Shown here: in pieces, positions 24,128 to 35,600 of the stretch
Numbering within the stretch: position 1 is the stretch's first letter
Layout of the letters: every line of letters starts with the position of its first letter
NCBI GenBank assembly: GCA_020636955.1
Contig: JACJWY010000002.1
Location: 124,001 to 188,000 of the forward strand
DNA length: 64,000 nt
Direction of reading: 5' to 3'
Source: Thermoleophilales bacterium
Lineage (GTDB): Bacteria > Actinomycetota > Thermoleophilia > Solirubrobacterales > 70-9
The notes under the pieces: generated by a model
What the model was told of the DNA's origin: nothing
Databases searched by the model: none
Seen by the model: only the letters and a program-made list of their open reading frames with translations
Program-made: the position numbers and the translations under genes

Positions 24128-25165
24128 ATGGGAATCCTTCGCCGGACTCACGACGCACTTCCGAGTTCGGTGATAACCGTCAACGGGGACGGGGTGGTCA
24201 GCTATGTCAACGCGACGGCACGACAGATGCTGCCGACTGTTTCTCCCGGAAGAAACCTGCGGGAGGTACTAGAGGAGATCACCCATGTCGAGATGGTGGA
24301 CCGGCTGCTCATCCGTCGTGAGCTGGCGACCTTTGCGGCAGTTCCGGGCGGACCCGATCTCTACTGGATCGTTTGGGAAATGCCGGATCCCTCCGAGGAA
24401 CTGGTCCTGACCGTCTGGGAAGTCGACTGGTCCGAGGTCATGAACGAGCGGCGGGCGGCCTTCACCATGGCCGCCTCCCACGAGATGCGCGGACCCCTGA
24501 CCACGATCCAGGGCTTCGCCGAGATCCTCAACATGGACACTTCGAACATGAGCGCGGAACAGGCCGAGGCCGCCGCGATCATCGAGAGCACGGCCAGGCA
24601 TCTCTCGATCCTGGTCGACGATGTCTTCGACCTGAGTCGCAACAGCTTCGGCGAGCTGAGGCTCAACCTCTGTGACATCGACATGGCCGCCGTGGTCAAC
24701 GAGGTCGTTTCCGTGACCAGACCGGGGATCGAGGAGCGAGGCCAGAACCTGGTCAGCGAAATCCAGGTAGACATGCCGAGGATCCGGGCCGACGAGGCAA
24801 GGGCGTTCCAGATGGTGTCCAACCTCGTGAACAACGCCTCGATCCACAACGAAGAGGGCATCACCATCCGGGTGACCGCCGCGGTCGAGGGCGGTTACGT
24901 CTCGATCTCGGTCGAGGATGACGGCAAGGGCCTTCCGTTCAACGACCCCGAGGAAGCCTTCCGGACTTTCCGGCGAGGCGCCGATTCATCGGCTGGTGAT
25001 CGCACCGGATCCGGGATCGGTCTATCGATCACGAAACGGCTGATCCAGCTTCACCGGGGCGGCGTCGAGGTTGAATCAAGCCGCGGATCCGGGGCCAAGT
25101 TCACGCTCTGGTTCCCGATCGACCGGGAATCAGCCGTTGAACCCGACGAGCCGGGACCGGCTTGA
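24128..25165 (+). CDS. Soluble PAS-domain sensor histidine kinase
   Basis: 345 residues. An N-terminal PAS-like domain (about 8-110, SSVITVNGDGVVSYVNATARQML) is followed by a dimerisation/phosphoacceptor domain with His in MAASHEMRGPLTTIQGFAE and an HATPase_c domain with N box MVSNLVNNASIHN, G1 EDDGKGLPF and G2 GSGIGLSITKRLIQLHRGG. There is no membrane segment, so it senses a cytoplasmic signal. ATG at 24128 is preferred because GGAGG lies five bases upstream; ATG at 24110 in the same frame is also possible. The stop overlaps the TTG start of the receiver gene. Confidence 0.92.
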   Translation: MGILRRTHDALPSSVITVNGDGVVSYVNATARQMLPTVSPGRNLREVLEEITHVEMVDRLLIRRELATFAAVPGGPDLYWIVWEMPDPSEELVLTVWEVDWSEVMNERRAAFTMAASHEMRGPLTTIQGFAEILNMDTSNMSAEQAEAAAIIESTARHLSILVDDVFDLSRNSFGELRLNLCDIDMAAVVNEVVSVTRPGIEERGQNLVSEIQVDMPRIRADEARAFQMVSNLVNNASIHNEEGITIRVTAAVEGGYVSISVEDDGKGLPFNDPEEAFRTFRRGADSSAGDRTGSGIGLSITKRLIQLHRGGVEVESSRGSGAKFTLWFPIDRESAVEPDEPGPA

Positions 25166-25512
25166 GTCACGTACTAGTTGTCGAGGACTCGCCTTCAATT
25201 GCCCTCCTCCTGCGGAGGCGCATGGAGATGGCCGGCCACCTGGTGGAAGTTCGCGCGTCAGGCGCCGAGGCCATCGAACGTCTGAGCGGGGGTGAGCTTC
25301 CGGACGTCGTTCTCGCTGACGTGATGATGCCGGGTATGGACGGAATGGAAACCCTCCAGCGCATCAAGGCCGATCATCCGCGGGTGCCGGTCATTCTGGT
25401 GACGGCTCAGCAGCTGACCCGGGAAGAGCATTCGGCCGCTGACGCACTGGTCAGCAAGCCGATCGACTTCGGGGAACTCTTCGCGGAGATCGAGCGTCTG
25501 GCGGCGAGCTAG
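25162..25512 (+). CDS. Stand-alone response regulator receiver
   Basis: 116 residues consisting of one receiver domain: acidic pocket VVEDSPS, phospho-acceptor Asp in VVLADVMMPGMDGME, Thr in ILVTAQQ and Lys in LVSKPIDF. It has no output domain, so it acts by protein contact or in a phosphorelay. The TTG start overlaps the kinase stop (TTGA), a clear sign that the upstream kinase is its partner. Its 3' end overlaps the stop of the convergent helicase gene by four bases. Confidence 0.93.
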   Translation: MSHVLVVEDSPSIALLLRRRMEMAGHLVEVRASGAEAIERLSGGELPDVVLADVMMPGMDGMETLQRIKADHPRVPVILVTAQQLTREEHSAADALVSKPIDFGELFAEIERLAAS

Positions 25513-27083
25513 CTGCGGGCGATCTCGACCCGGATTCCCGAGCCCTTCAGCCTGGTTCCGTCGAGAAACTCGACGGTCCGTTCGGCCACATCGCCATCGA
25601 CTTCAACGAACGAGAAACGCTCGAGAACCCGGACGTCTGAAACCTGATCGTCGTTCAGGACCGCTCCTTCGCGAAGGGCCCAGCGCAGATCCTCCTCGTC
25701 GATCCCCGAGCGGGACCCCCGGTTCACGAAGAGCTTGACCGCCCCGTCAGCGGTCTCCGGGATATCGGCCGATTCGTCGCCGGTCCCGGCATCCCCGCCG
25801 GTCTCGTCATCTACGTTGTTGAGCGGTACCTCGACCACTTCGTCGAACTCCTCGACCTCTTCGACAGCCACGGCGGGCTGCTCGTCCAGAGGGGCCGGTT
25901 CCTCGCCGCGACGCTTGCGACGGGGAGGACGGGCGTGTTCGATCCGGTCCTCCGGCTTCTCCCATTCGGAAATAGACGCCTTGACGTCCTTCTTGATCTG
26001 ATCCAGGTCCCGTCGCTGATCCGGGGTCACGAAAGTGATCGCACGACCGGTGCGGCCCGCACGACCGGTGCGGCCGATCCGATGGACATAGGTCTCGGAG
26101 CTGTTCGGGATGTCGTAGTTGATGACGTGGGTCACGTGATCGACGTCCAGCCCACGGGCGGCGATGTCGGTGGCCACAAGCAGCTTGCAGCGATGGTTCT
26201 TGAAAGCCAGCATGACGCCGTCGCGTACTCCCTGGCTAAGGTCGCCGTGCAGCGCTTTCACGTCAAGCCCGCGATTCTTCAGGTCGCGTTCGAGTCGGGC
26301 ACAGCCGAGCTTGGTGCGGCAGAAGAGGATCGCCTGTTCCGGGTCCTCGGCCTTGACCACTTCGATCAGCTTGTCGACCTTGGCCCGGCCGGGAACTTCC
26401 ACGTATGCCTGCTCGATCGCGTCAACGGTCAGGGTCTTGGGTGTGATCGAGATCGTCACCGGGTCGTACATGAAGGTGTCCGCGAGCCGCTTGATCGGCG
26501 GCGGCATGGTGGCGGAGAACAGGGCCGTCTGCCGGCCACTCGGGCACATGCGAAGGATCCGCTCCACGTCCTCGATGAAGCCGAGGTCAAGCATCTCGTC
26601 GGCTTCGTCGAGCACCACAAAGCGGGCTGCGGTCAAGACCAGAGAACGCCTGGAGATGAGGTCCTTCATCCGGCCAACCGTCGCGACCACGACGTGAGCT
26701 CCGGAACGGAGCTGGGCCTGCTGGCTGCGGATCGGTGCGCCGCCGAAGACGGCGACGATCTCGATGTCGAGATGCTCCGCGTACGAACGGAGCGCCTGGG
26801 TCACCTGGATGCAGAGCTCCCGGGTCGGAGTCAGGACGATTGCCTGGACCTCGTCATTGGCCGGATCCAGGTACTGCAGCATCGGCAGCCCGAAAGCGGC
26901 CGTCTTTCCGGTGCCGGTCTGTGCCTGGCCGATCACGTCATGACCGGCGAGCAGTTCCGGGATCGCCTCGGCCTGGATCGGGCTCGGCTTCTCGAAGCCG
27001 ATCTCGTCGATCGCCTGCTGGATCTCCGGCGTCAGCCCGAGGTCTTTGAAAAGTTTCTCGTCTTGTTCTGTCTGTTCTGTCAT
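25509..27083 (-). CDS. DEAD-box RNA helicase with DbpA-like RNA-binding domain
   Basis: 524 residues. All superfamily 2 helicase motifs are present: Q motif (GLTPEIQQAIDEIGFEKPSPIQ), Walker A AQTGTGKT, PTRELCIQ, DEAD (VVLDEADEMLD), SAT (LFSATMP), and the C-terminal helicase core with HRIGRTGRAGRTG. After a Glu-rich linker the C-terminus (KLFVNRGSRSGIDEEDLRWAL...DVRVLERFSFVEV) matches the DbpA/CsdA RNA-recognition fold, indicating roles in ribosome assembly or mRNA unwinding. ATG overlaps the stop of the upstream quinone oxidoreductase gene by four bases. Confidence 0.94.
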   Translation of the reverse strand: MTEQTEQDEKLFKDLGLTPEIQQAIDEIGFEKPSPIQAEAIPELLAGHDVIGQAQTGTGKTAAFGLPMLQYLDPANDEVQAIVLTPTRELCIQVTQALRSYAEHLDIEIVAVFGGAPIRSQQAQLRSGAHVVVATVGRMKDLISRRSLVLTAARFVVLDEADEMLDLGFIEDVERILRMCPSGRQTALFSATMPPPIKRLADTFMYDPVTISITPKTLTVDAIEQAYVEVPGRAKVDKLIEVVKAEDPEQAILFCRTKLGCARLERDLKNRGLDVKALHGDLSQGVRDGVMLAFKNHRCKLLVATDIAARGLDVDHVTHVINYDIPNSSETYVHRIGRTGRAGRTGRAITFVTPDQRRDLDQIKKDVKASISEWEKPEDRIEHARPPRRKRRGEEPAPLDEQPAVAVEEVEEFDEVVEVPLNNVDDETGGDAGTGDESADIPETADGAVKLFVNRGSRSGIDEEDLRWALREGAVLNDDQVSDVRVLERFSFVEVDGDVAERTVEFLDGTRLKGSGIRVEIARS

Positions 27084-28030
27084 CTGGTTGGGTCGAGCAG
27101 CAACTTGCCGACCGTCTTTCGCGAGGCGATGTCCTGATGGACTTTTCGAACCTCTGTGAGGCCGTAGGTTCCACTCACCACTGGCTTCAGTTCGCCCTTG
27201 GCGGTGGCCTTGAAGACCCGGTCGATGGATTCGCCGGCGAGTTCGGGCCTGGCAAGCAGGTGCATGAGCCAGAAGCCCGAAACGGTAAGGCTGTTCTTGA
27301 GCAGTTTGCCAGTCCTGATCTGATTCTGCTCACGGGTGGCGATTCCGACGACCACCATCCGGCCGAATGGACCGATCGTTGGCAGCAGCTGCTCGAAGCT
27401 CTGACCCCCCGCCATCTCGAGCACCAGGTCCACAGGTCCCTCCGCCGCGGCGCGAACCTCATCGCCCAGTGAGTCGCTCCTCGAGTCGACCACGAAGTCG
27501 GCGCCGAGGTCCCTGACCAGCTGTTGCTTCTCCTCTCCGGAGGCCAGTCCGATGATCTTCCCGGCTCCCATCGAACGGGCCAGCTGGACTGCCAGGGAAC
27601 CGGTCCCACCAGCGGCGGCTCCGATGACCACGGTCTCGCCCGGGGTGAGCCTGCCGGTCATTGAAAGCACCGCGTCAGCGGTCACGCCCTGAATGAGGAT
27701 GCTCGCGGCCTGGTCGTCATCCACCGAATCGGGAATTTCGACCAGCAACGATTCGGGCACAACGATCTTCTCGGCGTAGGCCCCGTTCGGGACCACGGCA
27801 GCGACCCGGCGGCCATCTTCGGCGACGCCGACGAACTCGATCCCCGGGACCAGCGGCAGCTGCTGTCTGGCCACGTACTGGTCATTGGTTATGTGCGTGT
27901 CCGAGAAGTTGACCCCGGTCCTGGATATCCCGACCAGGACCTCGCCTTCGGCCGGAACCGGATCGGGCAGATCGACGAGGTTCATCACCTCGGGCCCGCC
28001 GAACTCTTCGATCTGGATCGCTTTCACCAA
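27080..28030 (-). CDS. NADPH:quinone oxidoreductase-type MDR protein
   Basis: 316 residues of the zeta-crystallin/quinone oxidoreductase branch of medium-chain dehydrogenases. The N-terminal catalytic domain (IQIEEFGGPEVMNLVDLPDPVPAEGEVLVGISRTGVNFSD) has no zinc-ligand Cys cluster, and the Rossmann motif is AAAGGTGSLAVQLARSMGA. The enzyme reduces quinones or enones with NADPH. It overlaps the helicase start (ATGA), so it is first in a two-gene operon. Confidence 0.9.
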   Translation of the reverse strand: MVKAIQIEEFGGPEVMNLVDLPDPVPAEGEVLVGISRTGVNFSDTHITNDQYVARQQLPLVPGIEFVGVAEDGRRVAAVVPNGAYAEKIVVPESLLVEIPDSVDDDQAASILIQGVTADAVLSMTGRLTPGETVVIGAAAGGTGSLAVQLARSMGAGKIIGLASGEEKQQLVRDLGADFVVDSRSDSLGDEVRAAAEGPVDLVLEMAGGQSFEQLLPTIGPFGRMVVVGIATREQNQIRTGKLLKNSLTVSGFWLMHLLARPELAGESIDRVFKATAKGELKPVVSGTYGLTEVRKVHQDIASRKTVGKLLLDPTR

Positions 28031-28052
28031 ACCATCTTGTCACGCCGACCAC

Positions 28053-28058
28053 TACGAT
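28053..28058 (+). promoter_or_regulatory. -10 box (TACGAT) for leaderless PfkB gene
   Basis: TACGAT ends seven bases before the ATG at 28066. No Shine-Dalgarno sequence is present. Confidence 0.4.
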
Positions 28059-28065
28059 TCCGCCC

Positions 28066-28983
28066 ATGTCTCTGACCGTCGTCGGATCGATCGCCTTTGA
28101 TGCGGTCGCCACTCCATTCGGGGAGCGCGAGCGCATGCTCGGCGGCTCCGCAGTCCATTTTTCCCTGGCCGCCAGCTTCTTCACCGAAGTTCGTGTGGTC
28201 GGGCCGGTCGGTGACGATTTCACCCAGGCCGAGCTCGACGTGCTCGAGAACCGGGGGGTCGTGACCGAGGACATCGAACGTGTCCCCGGCGAAACGTTTT
28301 TCTGGAAGGGCCACTACGAATACGACCTGAACACGGCCCATACCGATGACACCCGACTAAACGTGTTCGGTGATTTCGAACCAAAGCTCTCGGAAGCCTC
28401 GACCGCGGCGGACATGCTCTTCCTGGCGAACATCCAGCCCGACCTGCAACGTCAGGTCCGGGCCCAATGTGAAAGGGCGGGATTCGTTGGCCTGGACACA
28501 ATGAACCTCTGGATCGACACCGCGAAGGATTCCCTGATCCAGGCGATCTCCGAGGTGGACTGCCTGCTGATCAATGACGCCGAAATCCGCCAGCTGACCG
28601 GCGAGTCGAACCTGGCCCGGGCCGCCACGGCCGTAATGGAGATGGGTCCTCGCGCGGTGATCGCGAAACAGGGCGAATACGGGGCCGCGCTCTTTACTCC
28701 GAACTCCTTCTTCGCCCTGCCGGGTTTCCCGCTCGAAGACGTGCGCGATCCGACCGGTGCCGGCGACTCGTTCGCGGGTGGATTCCTCGGATACCTCGAC
28801 GGCGAGGCCGGCGAGATCGACCAGCAGGCCCTGAGGACCGCAATGGGGTACGGAACCGTGCTGGCCTCCTACAACGTCGAGGAGTTCGGAACCGAGCGGG
28901 TCAGCCGGCTCTCCCGGGAAGAAGTCGAATCCCGGCTCGAAGCACTCCGGTCGATGACCGACTTCTCGGCACCCAGAGGCTGA
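28066..28983 (+). CDS. PfkB family carbohydrate kinase
   Basis: 305 residues with the ribokinase fold: N-terminal VVGSIAFDAVATPFG, GGSAVHFSLAASFF, and the C-terminal PfkB signature DPTGAGDSFAGGFLGY with catalytic Asp. ADP-ribose/sugar kinases of this subgroup phosphorylate sugars or nucleosides; the substrate is not determinable. The gene is divergent from the quinone oxidoreductase gene with a 35-base gap. Confidence 0.9.
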   Translation: MSLTVVGSIAFDAVATPFGERERMLGGSAVHFSLAASFFTEVRVVGPVGDDFTQAELDVLENRGVVTEDIERVPGETFFWKGHYEYDLNTAHTDDTRLNVFGDFEPKLSEASTAADMLFLANIQPDLQRQVRAQCERAGFVGLDTMNLWIDTAKDSLIQAISEVDCLLINDAEIRQLTGESNLARAATAVMEMGPRAVIAKQGEYGAALFTPNSFFALPGFPLEDVRDPTGAGDSFAGGFLGYLDGEAGEIDQQALRTAMGYGTVLASYNVEEFGTERVSRLSREEVESRLEALRSMTDFSAPRG

Positions 28984-29097
28984 GAAGTCCAGACCGGTTT
29001 CTTTGTCCGCCCGGCGCAGGCGGGTTGGCATGCAGGCGGGTCCGAACTGAAATACTGGTCAGCGACAGAGATCAGAGATCAGGATTCGAGGAAAAGC

Positions 29098-30483
<1,386 letters not shown>

Positions 30484-30522
30484 ACCCGGTCCCGGCCAGC
30501 GGCGGATCGGAAGGCCCAGGAC

Positions 30523-30870
30523 ATGGCCAACTGGAAGTTGACCGTCCGTCACGGACCCGACGTCAGCCGCCAGAGCTTCGATGATCTCGACCAAGCTCTG
30601 GGAGCGGCCCGCAAGGCAGCCGACGAAGTGATCGCGGAAGGCCCTCTCGATTCGGTCAGCGCGATCCGGGACTACGAACCGGCCCAGATCGTGAACGCCC
30701 GGATCGAAATCAGTGGCAAGGGTTTCTTCTCACCCCCCACCGCCGGGATCGACATCCAGGGGGATCTTTCGGTGATTGCCTTCGCCGGGGGAGTGAAGCG
30801 CCAGACCCTGGAAGGCACGACAATCCCCCAGGCGATGAAATCCCTCAAGGACTTTCTCTCCAGCCGCTAG
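30523..30870 (+). CDS. Hypothetical protein (115 aa) downstream of gltA
   Basis: 115 residues, soluble, with an alpha-beta pattern (NWKLTVRHGPDVSRQSFDDLDQALGAARKAADEV, then IVNARIEISGKGFFSPPTAGIDIQGDLSVIAFAGGVKRQTL). I recognise no family. It starts 39 bases after gltA in the same direction and may be cotranscribed. Its stop overlaps the stop of the convergent nucleotide cyclase gene by four bases. Confidence 0.7.
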   Translation: MANWKLTVRHGPDVSRQSFDDLDQALGAARKAADEVIAEGPLDSVSAIRDYEPAQIVNARIEISGKGFFSPPTAGIDIQGDLSVIAFAGGVKRQTLEGTTIPQAMKSLKDFLSSR

Positions 30871-32606
30871 GCAGAAACTTTCAGACCCCAGACCTGGATT
30901 GGCTCATCCCGGCCCCGCACTTCCATTTCGCCCACCTCATCAAGGTCCGGAAGGGGACCAACACAGGCTGCGCGGGTCGACTCTGACAGGAAGAGCGAGT
31001 AGCCCGAGCCCTTGGTCATCCCCTCCAAGCGGGCCGCGGTGTTGGTGGTGTCGCCGATCGTCGTGTACTCCATCCGGCGCTCGGAACCGACCTGTCCCGA
31101 CATCACCTCCCCAGTGTTGAGACCGATTCCGATCTTGAAACCATCGCCATAGCCGGCCTCCCGCATCCACTCGCAAAAGGCCGGCAGCTTCACCTCCAGC
31201 ATCTCTCTCGAGGAAGCGATTGCCCGGTCGGCGTGATCTTCCTGGTCAATCGGCGCGCCGAAGACGGCCATGATCCCGTCCCCCATGTAGGACACGAGGG
31301 TGCCCCCGTGATCCATGATCGAGTCGGTCATTGCGCCCAGGTAACGGTTCAGCACCTCGACCACTTCGTCCGGCGGCCTGGTTTCGGAATAGGTCGTGAA
31401 GCCCCGGATGTCGCTGAACAACATGGTCGCCTGAACCCGGGCCCCGCCGAGTTTCAGCTCCTCTTCACCATCGGCCAGGATCTGATCGACCACGTTTTCC
31501 GGAACGAAACGGGAGAAGGTGTACCGGATCCGCTGACGCTCCATGTCTTCGAGCAGATAGTGGAGCCCGAGCGTGCCGACAATGCCGACGAACAGAGCCA
31601 ACAGCGGGTAGACGACCGGGACTATCCATCCTCCGTTGAAGGCGACCTGGGCGAGCACCAGAAAGAGGCCGGCTGCGCCCGCCGCGACAAGTCCGGTGAG
31701 CAGAGGCTTGAATCTGTAACCCACCAGCGGGGTCACAGCAGCCATGAGGACGATCAGCGCCAGCTCCAGCCAGCCTGGCGCCGACTTGAGGGGGAAGCCT
31801 TCAAGGATGGTCGATATCGCGTTCGCCATCACTTCGGGACCAGGCATCAGACCGCCACCTGCCGCCGTCGCATGAACGTCCTGGAGGGTGGGAGCTGAAG
31901 GACCGACGACGACGACCTTGTCCCGGAACAGACCCGGATCGAAATTTCCGCGAACCACCCGGGAAAACGAGACGGCAGGGATCGTTCCGGCCGGCCCGGC
32001 AAAATCGATCCAGGCCTGACCCGACTGAAAGTCGTTGCCATCGACCCTGGTACCGGCCCGCTTCGCGGCTTCCACGGGAAAGCTGGTCATACCCTGAACC
32101 TGGTCGGAGAATTTGCGAATCACACCGTCGTCTTCAGTGCCGACGACGGTGTTGCCGACGCTGGCCCCCAGCTGCCTGACGACGTCGTCGCCGCCAAAGA
32201 CGTTGCCGCGGCCGTGTTCGTCCACTTCGGTCGTTGAGAGAACTACGTTGCCCGCCCGCATGACGGCCACAATCAATGCGTTGTCCTCGCGACGTTCAGT
32301 CTGCTCGGTGAACTGGACGTCATAGGCGATTACCTTGGCCCCGGCTGACTTCAGACGGTTGATCACGGTCGCATGAAGTGAACGGGGGAAGGGCCACTGT
32401 TCACCCAGGTTGCTGAAGGTGTTGTCGTCGACCAACACAAGGGCCAGGCCGGGTTCCGAGTCGGGGCTGACCTCACCCCTGATGGTGAAGCGCTGATCGA
32501 CCGAATCGGATTCGAGGCCCCCGAGCAATCCAACGGCCCAGGCTCCGATGCCGATCAGTGCCGCGATGGTGGCGACGGTCGCAAAGTAGATCCGCCGACG
32601 CCTCAT
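30867..32606 (-). CDS. CHASE2-domain class III nucleotide cyclase
   Basis: 579 residues. An N-terminal membrane anchor is followed by an extracytoplasmic CHASE2 sensor (about 30-270; SVDQRFTIRG, ALVLVDDNTFSNLGEQWPFPR), three membrane helices (about 278-350) and a cytoplasmic class III cyclase domain (about 385-560). Metal-binding Asp residues are in LFSDIRGFT and YMGDGIMAVFG; transition-state Asn and Arg are in NTAARLEG. The purine-selecting Lys is replaced (LVSYMGDG has Ser at that position) and the second selector is Thr (YTTIGD), so cAMP as product should not be assumed. ATG overlaps the stop of the MFS-fusion gene (ATGA): the cyclase is the last gene of a three-gene operon with two cNMP-binding effectors. 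Confidence 0.93.
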   Translation of the reverse strand: MRRRRIYFATVATIAALIGIGAWAVGLLGGLESDSVDQRFTIRGEVSPDSEPGLALVLVDDNTFSNLGEQWPFPRSLHATVINRLKSAGAKVIAYDVQFTEQTERREDNALIVAVMRAGNVVLSTTEVDEHGRGNVFGGDDVVRQLGASVGNTVVGTEDDGVIRKFSDQVQGMTSFPVEAAKRAGTRVDGNDFQSGQAWIDFAGPAGTIPAVSFSRVVRGNFDPGLFRDKVVVVGPSAPTLQDVHATAAGGGLMPGPEVMANAISTILEGFPLKSAPGWLELALIVLMAAVTPLVGYRFKPLLTGLVAAGAAGLFLVLAQVAFNGGWIVPVVYPLLALFVGIVGTLGLHYLLEDMERQRIRYTFSRFVPENVVDQILADGEEELKLGGARVQATMLFSDIRGFTTYSETRPPDEVVEVLNRYLGAMTDSIMDHGGTLVSYMGDGIMAVFGAPIDQEDHADRAIASSREMLEVKLPAFCEWMREAGYGDGFKIGIGLNTGEVMSGQVGSERRMEYTTIGDTTNTAARLEGMTKGSGYSLFLSESTRAACVGPLPDLDEVGEMEVRGRDEPIQVWGLKVSA

Positions 32607-35600
32607 TCCTCTGCCTCGGTGGAATCTCCTGCCTTCTCCAGGGCTTGCCTCGCAGCTTCGCGGCCGATTTCCCGGGCCCGGTCCAGTTGATGGAATTCGA
32701 GCATGCCTACCTCGCCGGTATTGGGGGCGATGAGCAGCGACGGGGTCCTGCGTCTGTTCCCCGAATCACTCCGGACCAGGAAAGCGCGGCTGAAGACCTC
32801 AAGGATTCCCGGTACTTCCTGTCCATCCCGGCCGGCTTGCTCAGAATCACCGAACCTGGAATCCACCGCGATGATCGCGCCCTCGTTCTGCTCTGCCATG
32901 TCCGTTACCGGCAGGCCGCCTGTGAGGGAACCATCGGTGAGCAGTTGTCCGTTCCTGACGGCTATCGGGGCCACTACCGGGGGGCTGAAGGAAGCCGAAA
33001 CAGCATCTGCCAGGGATCCATCCCGAAACAGCACCAGCTCGCCGGATCGCAGGTCGGTGGCTCCACAGAAATAGCTGCGGGGGAGGTCGTCGATCATTGC
33101 CTGACCAAAGGTTCTTGCCAGCATTGCCTCCAGGCGCCGGCCGCGAATCAGCGACTGGCGCGGGAAGGTGTAATCGCCGAGCGGGTTGCGCCTCATCCAT
33201 TCGTCGAAGCAGCGGTCCGCGATCTCGTCCGGGCCCATCTCCATGGCGAGCATTCCCCCGATCACGGCGCCCATCCCCACTCCTCCTACCCGGTCAATTT
33301 CGATCCCGCAGGCAAGCAGCTCTTCGATCACACCGATCTGGCTGAAGGCGCGGGCACCCCCTCCCGAAAGCACAATGCCGGTTGCGCTTCCTGACAGCCG
33401 GCGGGCGAGGCGAGCGATGTCCGATCCAGCCTCCGGGTCCCTCACCACATACATGCGAGCCGGCGCAAGGGTCGTGGTGAACCGGCGATCGGTCTGCGTT
33501 TCTCCCGATTTGATCAGCGTGACGAGGTCAGATCCCCGGAGCTGGGCCAGGTCCATCCCGGAAAGGTCGGCGCCACCGCCGCTGATCGCGAGGATTCGGT
33601 CCGCCTGCTGGAGACAGAATCGACGCCAGTCGCCGTCGGCCGAATCGGTGACGAGAACCTGAAAGTCGGAATCGGCGGCAGCCGTGTCAAGGAGTGGCCC
33701 GAAGGTGGCGACGGGTGAGGCAGCCGAATAGTTTCCGCCCGCGACCGCGTGATCGAGAAGCCTCACTGCGCCGTGATCCGAAAGTGCCGATTCGAGACTC
33801 CGGGCGAATTCAGCAATCTGGGCGCCCTGATCCAGGGGAACGATCGCGATCACCCCGGGTAGCGGCTCGAGTTCGTCCCCGCCACTTGTGTTCTCCCGCA
33901 GCTGACCAGCGATCGAGCGGGTCAAAGCCAGGGAAACCTCGGGACGGTCCCGGAGCAACCCTTCGAAGTCTTTACGGTCGATCGTGACGAGTTCGGTGTC
34001 ACGGAGAGCCCTGACCGATGCCGATCTTGTTCCCCCGGTCAGCAACGCGAGTTCGCCAAGCACAGCTCCGCGTCCCAGGGTGCGGATCCTCGACTGTTCG
34101 GGGGCTCCGAGAACTTCCAGTTTACCCGCCCGCACGATGAAGCACCGGTCGCCTTCGTCGCCCTCCCTGAACAGCCATTCTCCCGCTCCGAGCTCACTCG
34201 AGGATGCGTTGGCGGCAATCAATTCTCGCGTCCCTTCGGACAGGCCGGCGAACATTGTTGCTGCGCCGAGGAAGTCGGCCACCGTTTCGGGACGGGAATG
34301 GTCGGGGGGTTCCAGCTCGGGCAGAAGGCTCGTTGCGATCGGCGCAGGCGGGCGGAACGGCACCGGCGGCTCATTGTCGGCGAGCAGCGCCTTGACGGAA
34401 TCTCCGAGCGAGGGACTCCTGGCGAGCTCGGCCCGGTCGCGGGCGGCACTAACCGCCAGACATCCGAGACCGGCCAGCCAGAGACAAACCGCGGAAAACG
34501 TCCAGGCGTGATCAAAGGCGGCTTCGACACCGGCCGGGTCGGTCGGATCGGGATTGCCGATCAAGGCGATCACTGCCGCGACTCCGAAAGCGGCCCCGAC
34601 CTGGCGGGCAACCGAGTTGAGTCCGCTGGCCGTTCCGAACGATTCGCCGGGGGCCGATGCCACTGCCGCCCCGCTCAAGTTCGGGAAAAGGGCGCCGGCC
34701 CCGATCCCGAGCAGGATCATTCCCGGCAACCAGACCCCGAGGAAGTCGGGTTCAAGACCGACTCGCTGAACGAACCAGAACACCGCCAGACCCCAAATCA
34801 GACCGCCCGCCACCAGCACGGGCCGGTGACCGAAGCGCTGGGCCATGCGACTGGTCGGGCCAGCCACGGCCGCCGCCACAAAAGGACCCGGGGTGATCGC
34901 CAGACCAGCCTGAAGCACCGAGTAGTCCCAAACACCGACCAGAAAGAGCACGTTGACCAGGGTGTAGCCGTAAAACCCCGCCCCGGCCACCACGGTCATC
35001 GCGTTGGTCACCGAGAAGGTCCTATCACGGAACAACCCCAGATCGAAAATCGGCGAGCGATGCCTCAGGCAGCGCCGCACGAACCAGAAACCAAGCAGCA
35101 GGGCCACGACAAAGCACCCGACCACGGCCACGCTGGTCCAGCCCCACTCTTCACCTTGAACCACCGCCAGAACCAGAGCGGCCACCGCGATCGCGAACAG
35201 CAGGGCGCCGGGTATGTCAGGCACCCGCCTCAGTCCCGGTTCGCGACTTTCAACCAGCTGACGGCGCGCCAGGATGTAAGCGATCACCCCGATCGGCAGG
35301 TTGACGAGGAAAACGAGCCGCCAGCTGTCCAGGCTGACCAGCAACCCGCCGAGCGACGGACCCAGACCGGCAGCCAGGGCTCCAACCGCCGAGATCAGCG
35401 CCACCGCGTGGGCCCGTTTTTCCTCCGGGTAGGCATTCAGCACGAGACCGAGCGATGAGGGCACCAGCAGCGCCGCCCCGAGCGCCTGCACCACCCGGAA
35501 CGCAACCAGAGCTCCGACCGAAGGCGCAACCGAGCAAAGCACCGAAGCCAAGGTGAAGATGGCGATGCCCTGAAGGAAGACGCGACGACGGCCCAGTAGG

